Source: Lobosporangium transversale
Taxonomy: Eukaryota > Mortierellomycota > Mortierellomycetes > Mortierellales > Mortierellaceae
Length of the DNA stretch: 64,000 nucleotides
Reading direction: 5' to 3'
Assembly: GCF_002105155.1 (NCBI RefSeq)
Contig: NW_019028996.1
Span: forward strand, 604,001-668,000
In this document: positions 33,552 to 44,137 of the stretch, in pieces
Layout: each line of letters begins with the position of its first letter
How positions within the stretch are numbered: position 1 is the first letter of the stretch
Program-made: the position numbers and the translations under genes
Notes under the pieces: generated by a model
Databases searched by the model: none
Seen by the model: the letters and a program-made list of their open reading frames with translations, nothing else
Told to the model about the DNA's origin: nothing

Positions 33552-34773
33552 ATGGCTGCGCATGGTATGTATACAGTCTCTATCTCAGCAGCGAAAGCTT
33601 AGTCTGGGTGTCAATGTTTACACCCCACCTATCGCCCCAACAAAGGGCGTTTAAATCTAAAGGCAAACTGCTATATTTGCATGCAAATTAGTGGCACCAC
33701 AGAAGGAGAAGGTCTCAATGCCTCTTATCAGTAGAGAAAGGTAGAAAACACCTTTTATTTTATTTTAGCCACGGCTGTATTTACGCATATCTGAGTGGAC
33801 TTTTAAGCTTTGGATTTTCTTCTACTTGAGGAGTTTCATCAATTGCCTCTGCTTTTCGAAGAAACGCTGATATAACTAGTAAAGATCGACAATCGCTGGG
33901 GCACAAATTTGATGGAATACTCTATTGCTTGGGAGCCTCCAATGCTGAGATTGGTGCAATCGAAGCCGGAAAGAAAAGCAAAATCTAATATGGTAGCTAG
34001 GTGTTATCTGATGCCTCGAAGATGTCGAATACTTTAAGGGATATATTTGGTTTTGCATGCACACAGGCTGGTTTTAACGAGTGATGTTGTTGTTATGGGC
34101 AAGGAATCGAAGTTTATGGCTCCCTGGTATCTGGGTGCCTGGTAGGGTCTGAGTCACTGAAGTATCTTGAAGGGAGATACCTTTGCTTCAATCGAGAGAG
34201 TGAACTGATTCCACCAGCCACGTTGAACGGTTTTTCATTATTGAAGATTGCACGTGTAATGATACAGTCCTCACGTTGGAGGCCTCGTATCGGGTCAACT
34301 GCAGAAGATACTGGGAGGCATATTGACGGCTCCGGCCCCTTACAGAGCCAAGAATGCCAGTCAGCTCCAACATTGACATCACCACCTCTTTCTCCAAAGA
34401 TGAAGAAAGTTATAAAAAAATAACAATAAAGTAACTCCACTGAATTGCAAAATCAGAGCAAACTGGTGTTGCTAATGCACTTTTTCTCTTCCCTTTAGTG
34501 TCCTACTCCTCGATCATAAATACCGACGTGCCTAGTGAGCAGCACTCCGGCATCTCAAAGGATATCAAGACAGCTTCTTTACTTGCTAGCCCTGATGTAA
34601 CCCCCACTCCCTATAAGGTAACAAAGAGTTTCCTTAACGACCTACTTCAAGCCCTTTACCCTCAGATCGGTTCTGATCGGCATCCTCCACCTGATTTTGA
34701 GTCCATGAAGAGATGTATTTGGTCAAAGCACCTCACCACACCTAAAGATACAATCAGCTACACGACGCTGTAG
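33552..34773 (+). CDS. Doubtful two-exon hypothetical ORF
   Basis: Exon 34499-34773 follows a good acceptor (TTCCCTTTAG) and is open for 91 codons. A 13-base exon, 33552-33564, with an ATG and a GTATGT donor would join it in phase, giving 95 residues starting MAAHVSYSS. The 934-base intron is long for this window and the product (SDRHPPPDFESMKRCIWSKHL in the C-terminal half) matches no family I know. It could be chance or a decayed gene. Confidence 0.28.
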
Positions 34774-35043
34774 ACTGTGAACCAGTAGAGTTCAGTTGAA
34801 GCTTAGTTATTCTCCTAAACTTGACGGTAGCCCATCGGGTTGTGGTGGGGATGGTGCTGTTTGTTAATGCAATTATAGTATAATTGCCACACTCCCATCA
34901 ATTGATTTTTTTTTTTTCATTGAACTGTGTCGATTTATTACTCTACCTTGTTTAACGCTGATTCTTTCAACAGATAAACATGTAGTAACATGGACATTCA
35001 AAAGGCATTGAGGTACAGCCTTTACCACCAATGCAGTCGTTTC

Positions 35044-35046
<3 letters not shown>

Positions 35047-35077
<31 letters not shown>

Positions 35078-35078
35078 T
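35047..35078. repeat. ATT trinucleotide microsatellite
   Basis: About ten perfect units. Confidence 0.9.
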
Positions 35079-35658
35079 AAGCAAAAAGATGGGAATCACC
35101 AAGCCCTTTCGTATTAACCTCCTCTAATCATTGCCTTCTAAAGGCCTACTAGGTGCTTGGGGATCGGGATCAAGTAACGAGGGTGCCAAATCACGGAAGG
35201 GATGCATGCTAAGCACGAAGCTGTCTCCACCATTGCAGAAGCCTCTGGATTAAGTCTATACACGAAAGCAACAATGATCTCTGGGAACACTTCAACAGAG
35301 CGTACTCTATCCAAAAGCTAGGCTTTTGTCCCTAAATCATAGGTCCACATAGACAATTACCCTAATATATAGTTCTGCACTCGTCGACCCAACTGCAATG
35401 AGAGAAATGGGCTCTGAAACATTTGTACTTAGCTTCACGATGCTAAAATCCCTGGTAACCAAGCATGGGCTCCTAAAAGACGCATGTACATGTGGATGAT
35501 GATCTATCTTCCTTTTGTGACAATTTTGATACCCATTGGTGCATGTTTTGTCAAAGAATGTAGATTAATTTGTGTTCCTGTTCATCTGTGAGCATGAGCG
35601 TTTTTCCACGGTCATGGATAATGTGGACCTAAGTATCCAGACATTCTGAACTCTATAT

Positions 35659-35720
35659 ACCAGAAATATACTTCGGCGCTGGTCTCATGACCAGAAATAT
35701 ACTTCGGCGCTGATCTCATG
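35659..35720. repeat. 31-bp tandem duplication
   Basis: Two adjacent 31-base copies (ACCAGAAATATACTTCGGCG...) differ at one base; a third copy is cut off after ACCAGA. Confidence 0.92.
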
Positions 35721-36249
35721 ACCAGAGACACTATTAAACCTTCACCCTAAAATTGCGTAGCAGATATGGATATAGAACAAAAGATATGCATGCAGAAAAG
35801 AGAATTAAAAAGTGGTGCCAAACCCTATTCACACCACTGAGCATAGACATGTTCGTATTTGAATAGTTTTGCTCCAAGACTGCTTCTCATTGCATTGTCA
35901 ACCATCATTAACCGTAGCACAAGCTCTTCTAACCCGCTTTTAGTTTTCATTTTGTACATGTACATGTATTGTTACTGTATTATGTATTTTGTGGTGTTTT
36001 TTATTTTTTTTTATTTTTTATAATTATTTTGTTCTGGATATTTGGAATTGATCTGCAAAAACTTAATTCTACATTAACTCCCTTTTGCTCACACCATTAG
36101 TGATCAGACATTGCTCCCCACTCGAGTCTCTAGCGTATGGATTTATTCTCACATACAACGAAGCAATGTTGCATCTACTTTCGTAATAATATTTTTCCAT
36201 ATCGCCTTCCTCTGAAATGCTGACAAGACTTCTCACAGCTAACATTCGA

Positions 36250-36257
36250 TATAAATA
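36250..36257 (+). promoter_or_regulatory. TATA box candidate of the secreted protein gene
   Basis: TATAAATA lies 140 bases before the ATG at 36397, followed by a pyrimidine-rich stretch. Confidence 0.5.
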
Positions 36258-36396
36258 AGAGGCACACACTCGTCTTTGTTTCGCTCTCAGAATCTCCTCA
36301 CCCTCTTCCAGGTATGCCACCTTGCAGATGTTCTTGAAGCATCATCCAACGACCGTCAGCTAATATTTTCACACTTTGATGTAATACCAGACAGCC

Positions 36397-36855
36397 ATGT
36401 ACAAGAGCTTCATCTATCTCTGCACGACCGGCCTACTTGCCTTGGCACAAGGACAAGACGTGGGCAGATGTACCGAGCATCTCCGCAAATTTGATCTCTG
36501 TGCCAACGATGGCGCCTGGACTGTCAACAAGCTCCACCATTTATCTTATATGTTGAATACGTTTAGTGATAATATTGGCTTCATAACCCATTGGCGCAAT
36601 GAAGGTTGCGCGTCTGGACTGGGGACCAACAAGTGGAAGTGCTGCTACAAAACCTGGGACGGAAGCAACCTGGATATTAACTCGAAGAGAGAACTCCTGG
36701 ACTCTGTTGGAGATATCAAGAGTGTCATTGGTAATGTTCGCGAAGGCACATATCTTCCAAGTTGGGTAGAGAGATGGAATGGAAAGACCCAGCTGTGGTG
36801 CAATTATAACAACATGCCTTTCTCTTACAAGTGGAAGTGCCAGGGCCGCTCGTAG
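36397..36855 (+). CDS. Small secreted cysteine-containing protein
   Basis: A single exon of 152 residues. A short signal peptide (YKSFIYLCTTGLLALAQG) precedes a mature chain of about 134 residues with seven cysteines (GRC, DLC, EGC, WKCC, LWC, WKC) and many tryptophans. I recognise no domain. Size, secretion and disulfide potential resemble fungal small secreted proteins, some of which act as effectors or antimicrobials; that role is not shown here. A TATA box at 36250-36257 supports an expressed gene. Confidence 0.7.
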   Translation: MYKSFIYLCTTGLLALAQGQDVGRCTEHLRKFDLCANDGAWTVNKLHHLSYMLNTFSDNIGFITHWRNEGCASGLGTNKWKCCYKTWDGSNLDINSKRELLDSVGDIKSVIGNVREGTYLPSWVERWNGKTQLWCNYNNMPFSYKWKCQGRS

Positions 36856-38447
36856 GCCGTATCGATCAGTTGACGGATATAAAAGACCAGGAGGAAAACA
36901 AAGACCTTTATAAACAAATAGTGTCAGGAAATGCCCGACAAGAGCATCCGTCGATCCATTAATAAAAATAAAAATAAAAATAAGAAAGCATGCAGTCGTC
37001 CTTCTCATCTGATTAAAGTCAATATAATATATCTTTACTCCAGCAGTCGGAGGACTCCAAAGAAGGCGAATATAGCTTGTCTAAGGGGAAAGTAATGTAG
37101 ACTAAATTGAATGTGCTTGTGTGGGTGGGTGTACGGAATGGATTAGGCATAATAACAGACAACTACTAAAGCTTTTCCAGTTAGGGGTCGATGAATCCGC
37201 CTTCAGCGCGTTCTTATTCAAATATTATGGAAGAGTAGCTGGTACCCCTAAGGGAGCGATCAAAGATGTGAGCTTATTCAGTTCGTGGCTGTGGTACCAT
37301 CCAACTCATGTTCTGATTCTGACACGACTCTTTTTTTTTTTTTACATCTTACTGTTTTAGCCTCAGTCAAATAATTATTGGCTGAGGCACCACACTGCAA
37401 ACGCTTTGAAGACAGAGGGATTAAAGATTATTATTTATTTTTTTCTATCGCAGCTAAAGACTTTTTTTATGCATTGCAAATCTTTGACACTTGCTTGAAG
37501 CTAAGGTGTATCTGGAAGAGTGTCCTAAAGAGCCAAGAGCACAGTTACAGATATTTTTACTCCAATTGGAGGTAACCTAAGCTGGGTTGTTCCGAGCAAT
37601 TGCTTTTTGCTTTTGACGTTCGGATGCATCTCCCACTCGTTCTGTGTGGAATATTCCTTCTTCAAGTGCTCTCTGTCTTTTAGGAAAAGTCAGAGGGAAG
37701 TTTTTGCTGACAGTGTTTTCTGAGACGGTACACTGATATTTTTTGGCTTGTTCTGAGCATTGCGTTTTCCAACAGTTTTTCTGAGTCCAGATACAGATAT
37801 GTCATGCGACAGGCAGAGAAATGAAAGTCTCTGTCCACTCCACGCATTGCAACTCTAGAAGCTCTATCCTCAAAAAAACTTTCATAGTCTCATTATGACG
37901 ATCACGAAGGTAGGTTCTTATGTCCTTTAAGCACTTGTATGGTGTTTTACAGAGGGCAACAAGGCGAAGACTCACTCTGAGAGAGACTCTGGACTTCCAA
38001 CGCCGTGGCTTCAGCGACTCTAGTGATCTTAGTGCCTTCAATGCCTTCTTTGTCATAATTGTCTTTGCTGCCTTCGGTAGCCTCTTTGCTTACAGGTCCC
38101 TTCGTTATCAAAAGAGATTCCGGACGACAGTCTCACTCGTTTTCCACGCTTGTCATTAATAAAGCCAATTATAGGGCCTAAGTTTCGTTTGGGCATTCTG
38201 GGAGGGAAGGGAAAAAAAGAAAACGGGGATTAGAGGATGGTAGAGCGTTAATTTCTTCTGTCTAATTTCGCATGTGTACATTGGATTTGTTAAAATGCCT
38301 TTATAAATGTTCTTGAAAGAACCTTTCCGCTTTACTTTTGTATGGTACAATAATGGTAGCGATTTTTATTGCCTTTTTATATACAAAAGATGATTGCAAG
38401 TTTTCTACTGTCTTTTCACTTTTTTTTATACATGTTTTGCTTTGTTT
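36856..38447. other. Unassigned region
   Basis: Overlapping frames on both strands at 37800-38160 are open for 79-84 codons, but none has family similarity I can see. It may hold a decayed gene. The right end is the 3' flank of the leucine fusion gene. Confidence 0.4.
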
Positions 38448-41400
38448 TTACCAAGCGAGTTCGCTGTCATCACCGCAATTGCTCTTGGATGATGTCTTGG
38501 CCTCGCTACCACAGCTGGAAGCAGATTTGGACTCTGGTGCAGTTGCAACACGGAAGAGCTGCTTGCCGTACTTCTTATACATCTCTGTAACACCACCTCC
38601 TGCCAAGAGACGCTCCTCCATCAATGACAAGCCAAAAGGATACTCCTGACCGCCACAATGGACCTTGCGCTCCTTGACATCAATTGCAACTTCAGCTCCC
38701 TCCTGTGCATGCTCATAGAAAGACTCGTCATCAATCGTGATTCCAAGAAGCGACATATTGGGCTGGTTTCGAGCATAAATAAAGGCGTACGACTTGGCGA
38801 TGACAGCCTTGACACCCGCACCAAGAAGTGCACGGGGTGCTTCTTCACGAGACGAACCTGAACCAAAACCAGCACCACCAACCACGATATCATACCCTTG
38901 CTTGACCAATTCACGGAACTCAGGCTTGACAAACTGGAAGGCGTGAGTGCCCAGGTCTACATCCGAAGTGCCTGGCATGAACTGTGCAGGAATGATTGCA
39001 TCCGTGTCGATATTGTCCTCGAAGCGTTGAACACGGCCCTTAATGGTAGCCGAGAATGATGGTGGGGGAGGAGGAAGGGAGGTATCAGATGTCTTTTCAT
39101 CGTAGTAAACTGGAGCAGGTTCAGAGTAAACAACAGGCTTGCCCTTCTCAATCCACATCTCCAACATTTCCTCATAGCGAGCACGATCAATGGCATCCAA
39201 AAGATCACGAGGGTTGCGGATCTTCATATCAAATGATGAAGCAGCGACTGTGGCAGCAGAAGCAAGGTTACCGATGGCGCCTTTGCCCATACGGTTGCGG
39301 AAATTGCGGTTCTGAGAAGACAACCAGATCTCGCCCTCTCCAGCTTGATCTGCAGCGACAGCAATGCAGTACGAGCACCCAGGAGCACCAATCTCGAAAC
39401 CGGCCTGTTCGTAAATCTTAAGCAGGCCCAAGCGACGAAGTTTGGCAACGATGGGTACAGAGCCGGGTGTAACCTTACGCTTACCGCCCAAAGCAGGAAC
39501 AAGCCCCTTCTTGAGACCAGCCTCCAAGACCAATGCAGCCAAAATCAAATCTTCCTCAGCGGTGGTGCAAGCTCCAATGAAGCATCCGTCCAATTTAGTT
39601 CCAGCGCACGCATCGACAGAGACGCAGTTGTCAGGGTCAGGGTAGAGTGCAACCAATGAGTCAACCTTGGACAAGTCAATGATGTGAGTCTCTGCATAAT
39701 GTGCATCCTCATCAGCCTTGAAATAGAGTGCGGCGTTCTTGTGTTGTGGGTTCTTACGTTTAGCAATATAAGCAGCAGTGATCTCATCTGCCTCGCAAAC
39801 GCCAGCAATACCACCAAATTCAGTCGCCATATTGGCCAATGCAAATCGAGCATCACAAGACAAATGCTTCAGTCCAGGACCAGTGTACTCGACAGAGCGT
39901 TCGAAAGCAACAGTGTTTCGCTTGAGCTGTTGAAGCACATAGAGAATAGCATCCTTTCCACCAATGCCAAAAGGGGGTTGGTTGATGAAGCGAATCTCGA
40001 CAGTCTCTGGAACTTTGAACCATGTCTCCCCAGTGACCAAGGGCATGACCACATCTGCAGCACCAAGTCCAACAGCGAAGGCACCAACCGCTCCGGCTGA
40101 ACAAGAGTGAGAGTCTGCACCAATAATTAGTTGTCCAGGTTGAGCGCGCTCGCGGTAGAACTCAGTGTGGAGGATAGAATAGTTGGCGCCATAGAAATCA
40201 ATTAATTTTGCCTCTTTTGCGAAATCGGTTGAGGCCTTGATCAGCTCCTGAGGCTTTGGGAGGTGATTGATACTAGGATCGACAGTGTGGTCAATCGCCA
40301 GCCAGAAGCGATCGTTACGGTAGACACTGGGACGACCCATTTGGTCGTAGGTCTTGTCCATGCCCTTCCAAGTCAATTCTGAGGCCAAAGTCCAGTCTAC
40401 AGATACACATACCATATCGCCCGGCTTGACATTTCCAGGAGCAGAAAGTCCAATGGCGTTGTGAGCAATGATTTTTTCCGAGATGGTCATGCCCCGACGA
40501 CCTTGAGGACGTGTCAATGTCAGAGGACGTACAATGGGTGCGCCTTCAGCAGCATTTAGACCAAAGAGTTCTTTTTCGAGAACCTCCAAAATCTTGTCAC
40601 CTATTTCCTTTGTGGTCTTGTCGCCACCCAAATCGCGAGTGCGGTAAGCGTATCCAGCACGATCAGCATCATCCAAGACCTTGCGCACAGAGTCCTCAAT
40701 GGCAACAGCCTCGGCTTCCAGATCCAAGGAATAGCGCAACAACATCGCGGCAGACAAAATGGTTCCGACGGGATTTGCAACACCCTTTCCAGCGATATCG
40801 GGAGCCGAACCATGGATGGGCTCATAGACACCCAAGCAAGGCTTGCCCTTCTCAGGAAGCCCATTCAAAGAAGCTGAAGGCAAGAGGCCAAGGGAGCCAG
40901 GGATGACGGAGGCCTCATCAGAAAGAATATCGCCAAACATATTTTCGGTCAAAATAACACCATTCAAGCTGCGAGGGTTCTTGACAAGGAACATGGCGGC
41001 AGAATCGACCAAATGGTGATCAACCTTGAGCTGCGGGAACTCTTTTTCAATAACTTCGGTGACAGTCTTGCGCCAGAGACGAGAGGAAGCCAAGACGTTA
41101 GCCTTATCGATCGAGTGAATGGGCCAAACAGGATCGTGCTGGAGAGCCAAAGCAGCAGCCAAGCGGGTGACACGCTCGACCTCAGCTCGCGAGTAGGGAA
41201 GAGTATCATAAGCCTGGCCATCTTCCTCTGTTGCTTCCTTGCGATCACCAAAGTAGATACCGCCGACAAGTTCACGGATCATCATAAAGTCGACGCCTTT
41301 GACGATGGACTCTTTGAGAGGAGAGTGAGAGATCAAAGCATCAGAGGCGAATGTGCAGGGGCGGAGATTGGCGTACAAATCAAGGCTCTTCCTGAGGGCA

Positions 41401-41841
41401 AGCAATCCTTGTTCGGGTCTGGGGTTTCCTGTTGCCCACTTGGGGCCTCCTACTGCTCCAAGAAGAATAGCATCGGCAGACTTGCATGATGCGAGGGCTT
41501 CTTCTGTAAGCGCGGTGCCTGTTTAGAAAAAGGAAAAAAGAGAGATTAGAAAGCACGTCACGTTTAGTTATCTTTAAATTGTTTCACACACTTTGGTTCA
41601 GACATTTTTTACAAAAAAAAAAAAAAAAAAAAAAGATGTGGGACGCGGAGGCCAGGACAAACATACCAGTGGCATCAATGGATGCACCTCCGATCAATTC
41701 TTCCTTAAAAGTAATGTCAACTTTATGTGATCTGATCTTGGCTACCAACTCGAGGACACGCTTGGCCTCGGCGATGACTTCAGGACCTACGCCATCGCCG
41801 GGCAAGAGGACAACTGTGGATTTTTTTGGAGAGACAGCCAT
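38448..41841 (-). CDS. Fused 3-isopropylmalate dehydrogenase / 3-isopropylmalate dehydratase
   Basis: Two exons: 41667-41841 and 38448-41518; 1,081 residues in one continuous frame. Residues 1 to about 377 are an isopropylmalate dehydrogenase: [51 protein letters not shown] and [22 protein letters not shown] short linker leads to an aconitase-superfamily isomerase from about residue 402: IAIDHTV-type and [24 protein letters not shown] blocks, [12 protein letters not shown] and APGCSYC (4Fe-4S cysteines), then the swivelling LeuD-like domain ([30 protein letters not shown]). The protein would catalyse steps two and three of leucine synthesis. Yeast has separate Leu2 and Leu1. The isomerase half is less like standard fungal Leu1 than like LeuC2/homoaconitase-type enzymes. 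No obvious mitochondrial presequence. Confidence 0.92.
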
Positions 41842-42596
41842 GTGTGGGATATTCTTTCTGTAAATGGGAGTGTAGGTAGAAGTATGTAATATGAAGGAAA
41901 ATTACTTGTTGTGTGAATGTGATGAGTGTCGTTAAACAAGGCGATCAGGGCAACAGTACGATGGAGATATTCGTCATAGGATGCAATAAAATAAAAAGAG
42001 GTGTAAATCAATTTAGATCAAGATGGGAATAAAGGAAAAAAAGGATAGGATAAGCAAAAGAGAAGAAGGAGGAGAAAAAGAGAGTGAGGAATGAAAGAGA
42101 GAGGAAAGAAAGAAGAGGTGGTTTAAATAAGAGTGGTAACGCAAGATGGCCGAGTTTTGATTGCCCAATGAGGCATCCTTTTGCCGAGTAAGCCAAACAA
42201 GCAATGCATGATATGAGTGATGTGACCCATCTGACTTGACCTGTCTGACTGATTTTACTCGCCACTTGTCCGGGTCCGATAAATCATTTGCACACAAAAT
42301 AACAAAAAAACGGGGACAAATAGATTTGATCATACTCAAAACCTTATTTTTTCAGTCATCTTACATGTATATTTATTCCGAGGCATTCAAATCTTGTTAA
42401 ATATATTTATATATACTTGTATCTACTCTTATATATATATATATATAATATATTTTCCTTCAGTCTTCCAATTATAACATGAGGGAGTGTTGAAGCGTAA
42501 GGCATTAGATAGTTATCTGGACAGAGGTTTTATATGTATATATTTCTAAGATGTAGACCAATTAAAGAAACTAAATCGCATAAAGAAAAAAAAGAT
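41842..42596. other. Intergenic region in the branched-chain cluster
   Basis: Promoter side of the fused leucine gene (purine-rich on plus near 42030-42120) and the ILV6 3' flank. No perfect CCGNNNNCGG (Leu3-type) or TGACTC (Gcn4-type) site was found by eye. Confidence 0.5.
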
Positions 42597-43821
42597 CTAT
42601 CCTGGTGGGAGCAATGATGCATCAACGCCAGACCCTTCGTCCTGGGGCTCCTCCATTTCATTGTCATGGCGATCGTAAATAGGGGAGCGAGGCATAGCCA
42701 TCATACCGCTTCTAGCAGCTTCCAAAATACCAAAAGGCTTGACTAACTTTATGAAAGAATCCACACGATCTGGCTTTGCAGACAGCTCAATCACAATGCA
42801 ATCCCCGCTCACATCCACAACCTTGCCTTGGAACAGCTTGGTCAACTCTGTTAGTGACTTCAGGTGAGCATGTGTCTGACGGAGTGCATTTGAAGGCGTC
42901 ATCTCTTCTTCAGCCTCCTCCTGCACAAGTTGCCAATTGGGGGAACGTGAGTTCATCTGAGCACGGACGTGCTCAGGTCCCAAAATCGAGACCTTGATCA
43001 GAAGCAGCTCGCGTTGAATAACCTTGAATCCAGTATAATCCAACACTGCCCATACGGGCACCTTTTTTTTTACAATAATAAAATAAAAATAAAAATAAAT
43101 AAATAAATAAAAACACGTAATAAACATGGTAAAAGTCAGCAACTCGGCCCGATCGCGTTAAGCAATATTTTTTTCTTTCAAAAATGAAAACAACAACAAA
43201 AAAAAAAAAAAAAAAAAAAAAAAAAACGCTTACAAGATCTTCAAGTTGTCTCCTGGCTTGCTCAATGGTGCCAGATTCACCTCTCAGAACAATTGTCATC
43301 CGACTAAGATCTGCAACCTCTGTCTTGGCTACCACCAACGAGTCAATATTAAACCCCCTGCCTGCCAGGATCCCTGAAACGCGACTCAAGACACCAGGTT
43401 CGTTCTGGACAAGACAATTAAAAATATGTCGCTGTTTCGTGACACGGTGTCCAATCGGTGGGGTATTGTACAAAATGTTGGATACTGCCTCTTCTGCTGA
43501 GGGTGGTGCTGGGTGTAAATAATCTGATGTCAATGCAGGATGGCGCTTGTGAGGGTGAGATCGCTTGTAAGAAATGGCGGAAGTCGACGATGAGGATTGA
43601 CGGAGAAATGTCGTGGAGCTAACCATGGGACGTTGAAGCCTCGCTGCAGAGGGAGCAGTGGCCTATCCGTGAAACAAAGGCCGATATATTAAAACAATCA
43701 GCCTTCAAATAGTTAATGCCGAGCCATTAATACCATTGATCCAGACATGCTTGTGTGATAGAGAGAATTTTACCGATGGTGCCACTCTGAAAGCAGAATA
43801 AAGGATCCTGCTGGTCCACAT
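42597..43821 (-). CDS. ILV6: Acetolactate synthase regulatory subunit
   Basis: Three exons: 43774-43821, 43234-43662 and 42597-43061; 313 residues (yeast Ilv6 309). The N-terminus (MWTSRILYSAFRVAPS) is an Arg-bearing mitochondrial presequence. The first ACT domain reads HIFNCLVQNEPGVLSRVSGILAGRGFNIDSLVVAKTEV with SRMTIVLRG. The junction QLEDL-VPVWAVLDYT matches the family. The second half contains ELLLIKVSILG, the linker before ALRQTHAHLKSLTELTKLFQGKVVDVSGDCIVIELSAKPDRVDSFI. The subunit stimulates ILV2 and gives valine feedback control. It lies between the leucine fusion gene and HIBCH in the same orientation; ILV2 is 4.8 kb to the right. Confidence 0.95.
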
Positions 43822-44137
43822 GGTGTAGGAGTGGCGGATAAAGGTGTTGGGAGGGAGTAAATAGGATTTAGAAAGAAGAAAAAAAAAAAAAAAAAAAAAA
43901 AAGAATGAAGAGAAATGTTAAAGAGAACGATTCACTACAATTCCAGAATATGTTGATATAGTTTAACTTAAAGTATGCACCATTGAGCCTTATGCAAAAA
44001 TGAGTAATCGAAAGTTACGTTAACTTGAGTATGACATCTTTGACACATAGTCTAGAACCAATCACAGCCTGGTTTGCACGTTTAAGATTACTCTGTGCTC
44101 CACTCACTGTAATCTAAATATTTTATTTTTTTTAATT
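43822..44137. other. Intergenic region between ILV6 and HIBCH
   Basis: A 316-base ILV6 promoter side with an A-run at 43880-43902; no other feature. Confidence 0.55.

Larger units (their letters stand above)
34774..36396. other. Intergenic region with short repeats
   Basis: It holds an ATT trinucleotide array (35047-35078) and a 31-base tandem duplication (35659-35720). A TATA-like box lies near the right edge. No gene is visible. Confidence 0.55.

Noticed and set aside
37121-38159. Possible small genes in the region left of the leucine fusion gene
   Set aside because: Short frames on both strands, no conserved motif and no phase-consistent exon chain.
39056-39421. Plus-strand frames inside the leucine fusion gene
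   Set aside because: They lie opposite a strongly conserved enzyme sequence.
42240-42280. Leu3-like CCGG site upstream of the leucine fusion gene
   Set aside because: The sequence TCCGGGTCCGA lacks the inverted CGG half needed for a Leu3-type palindrome.
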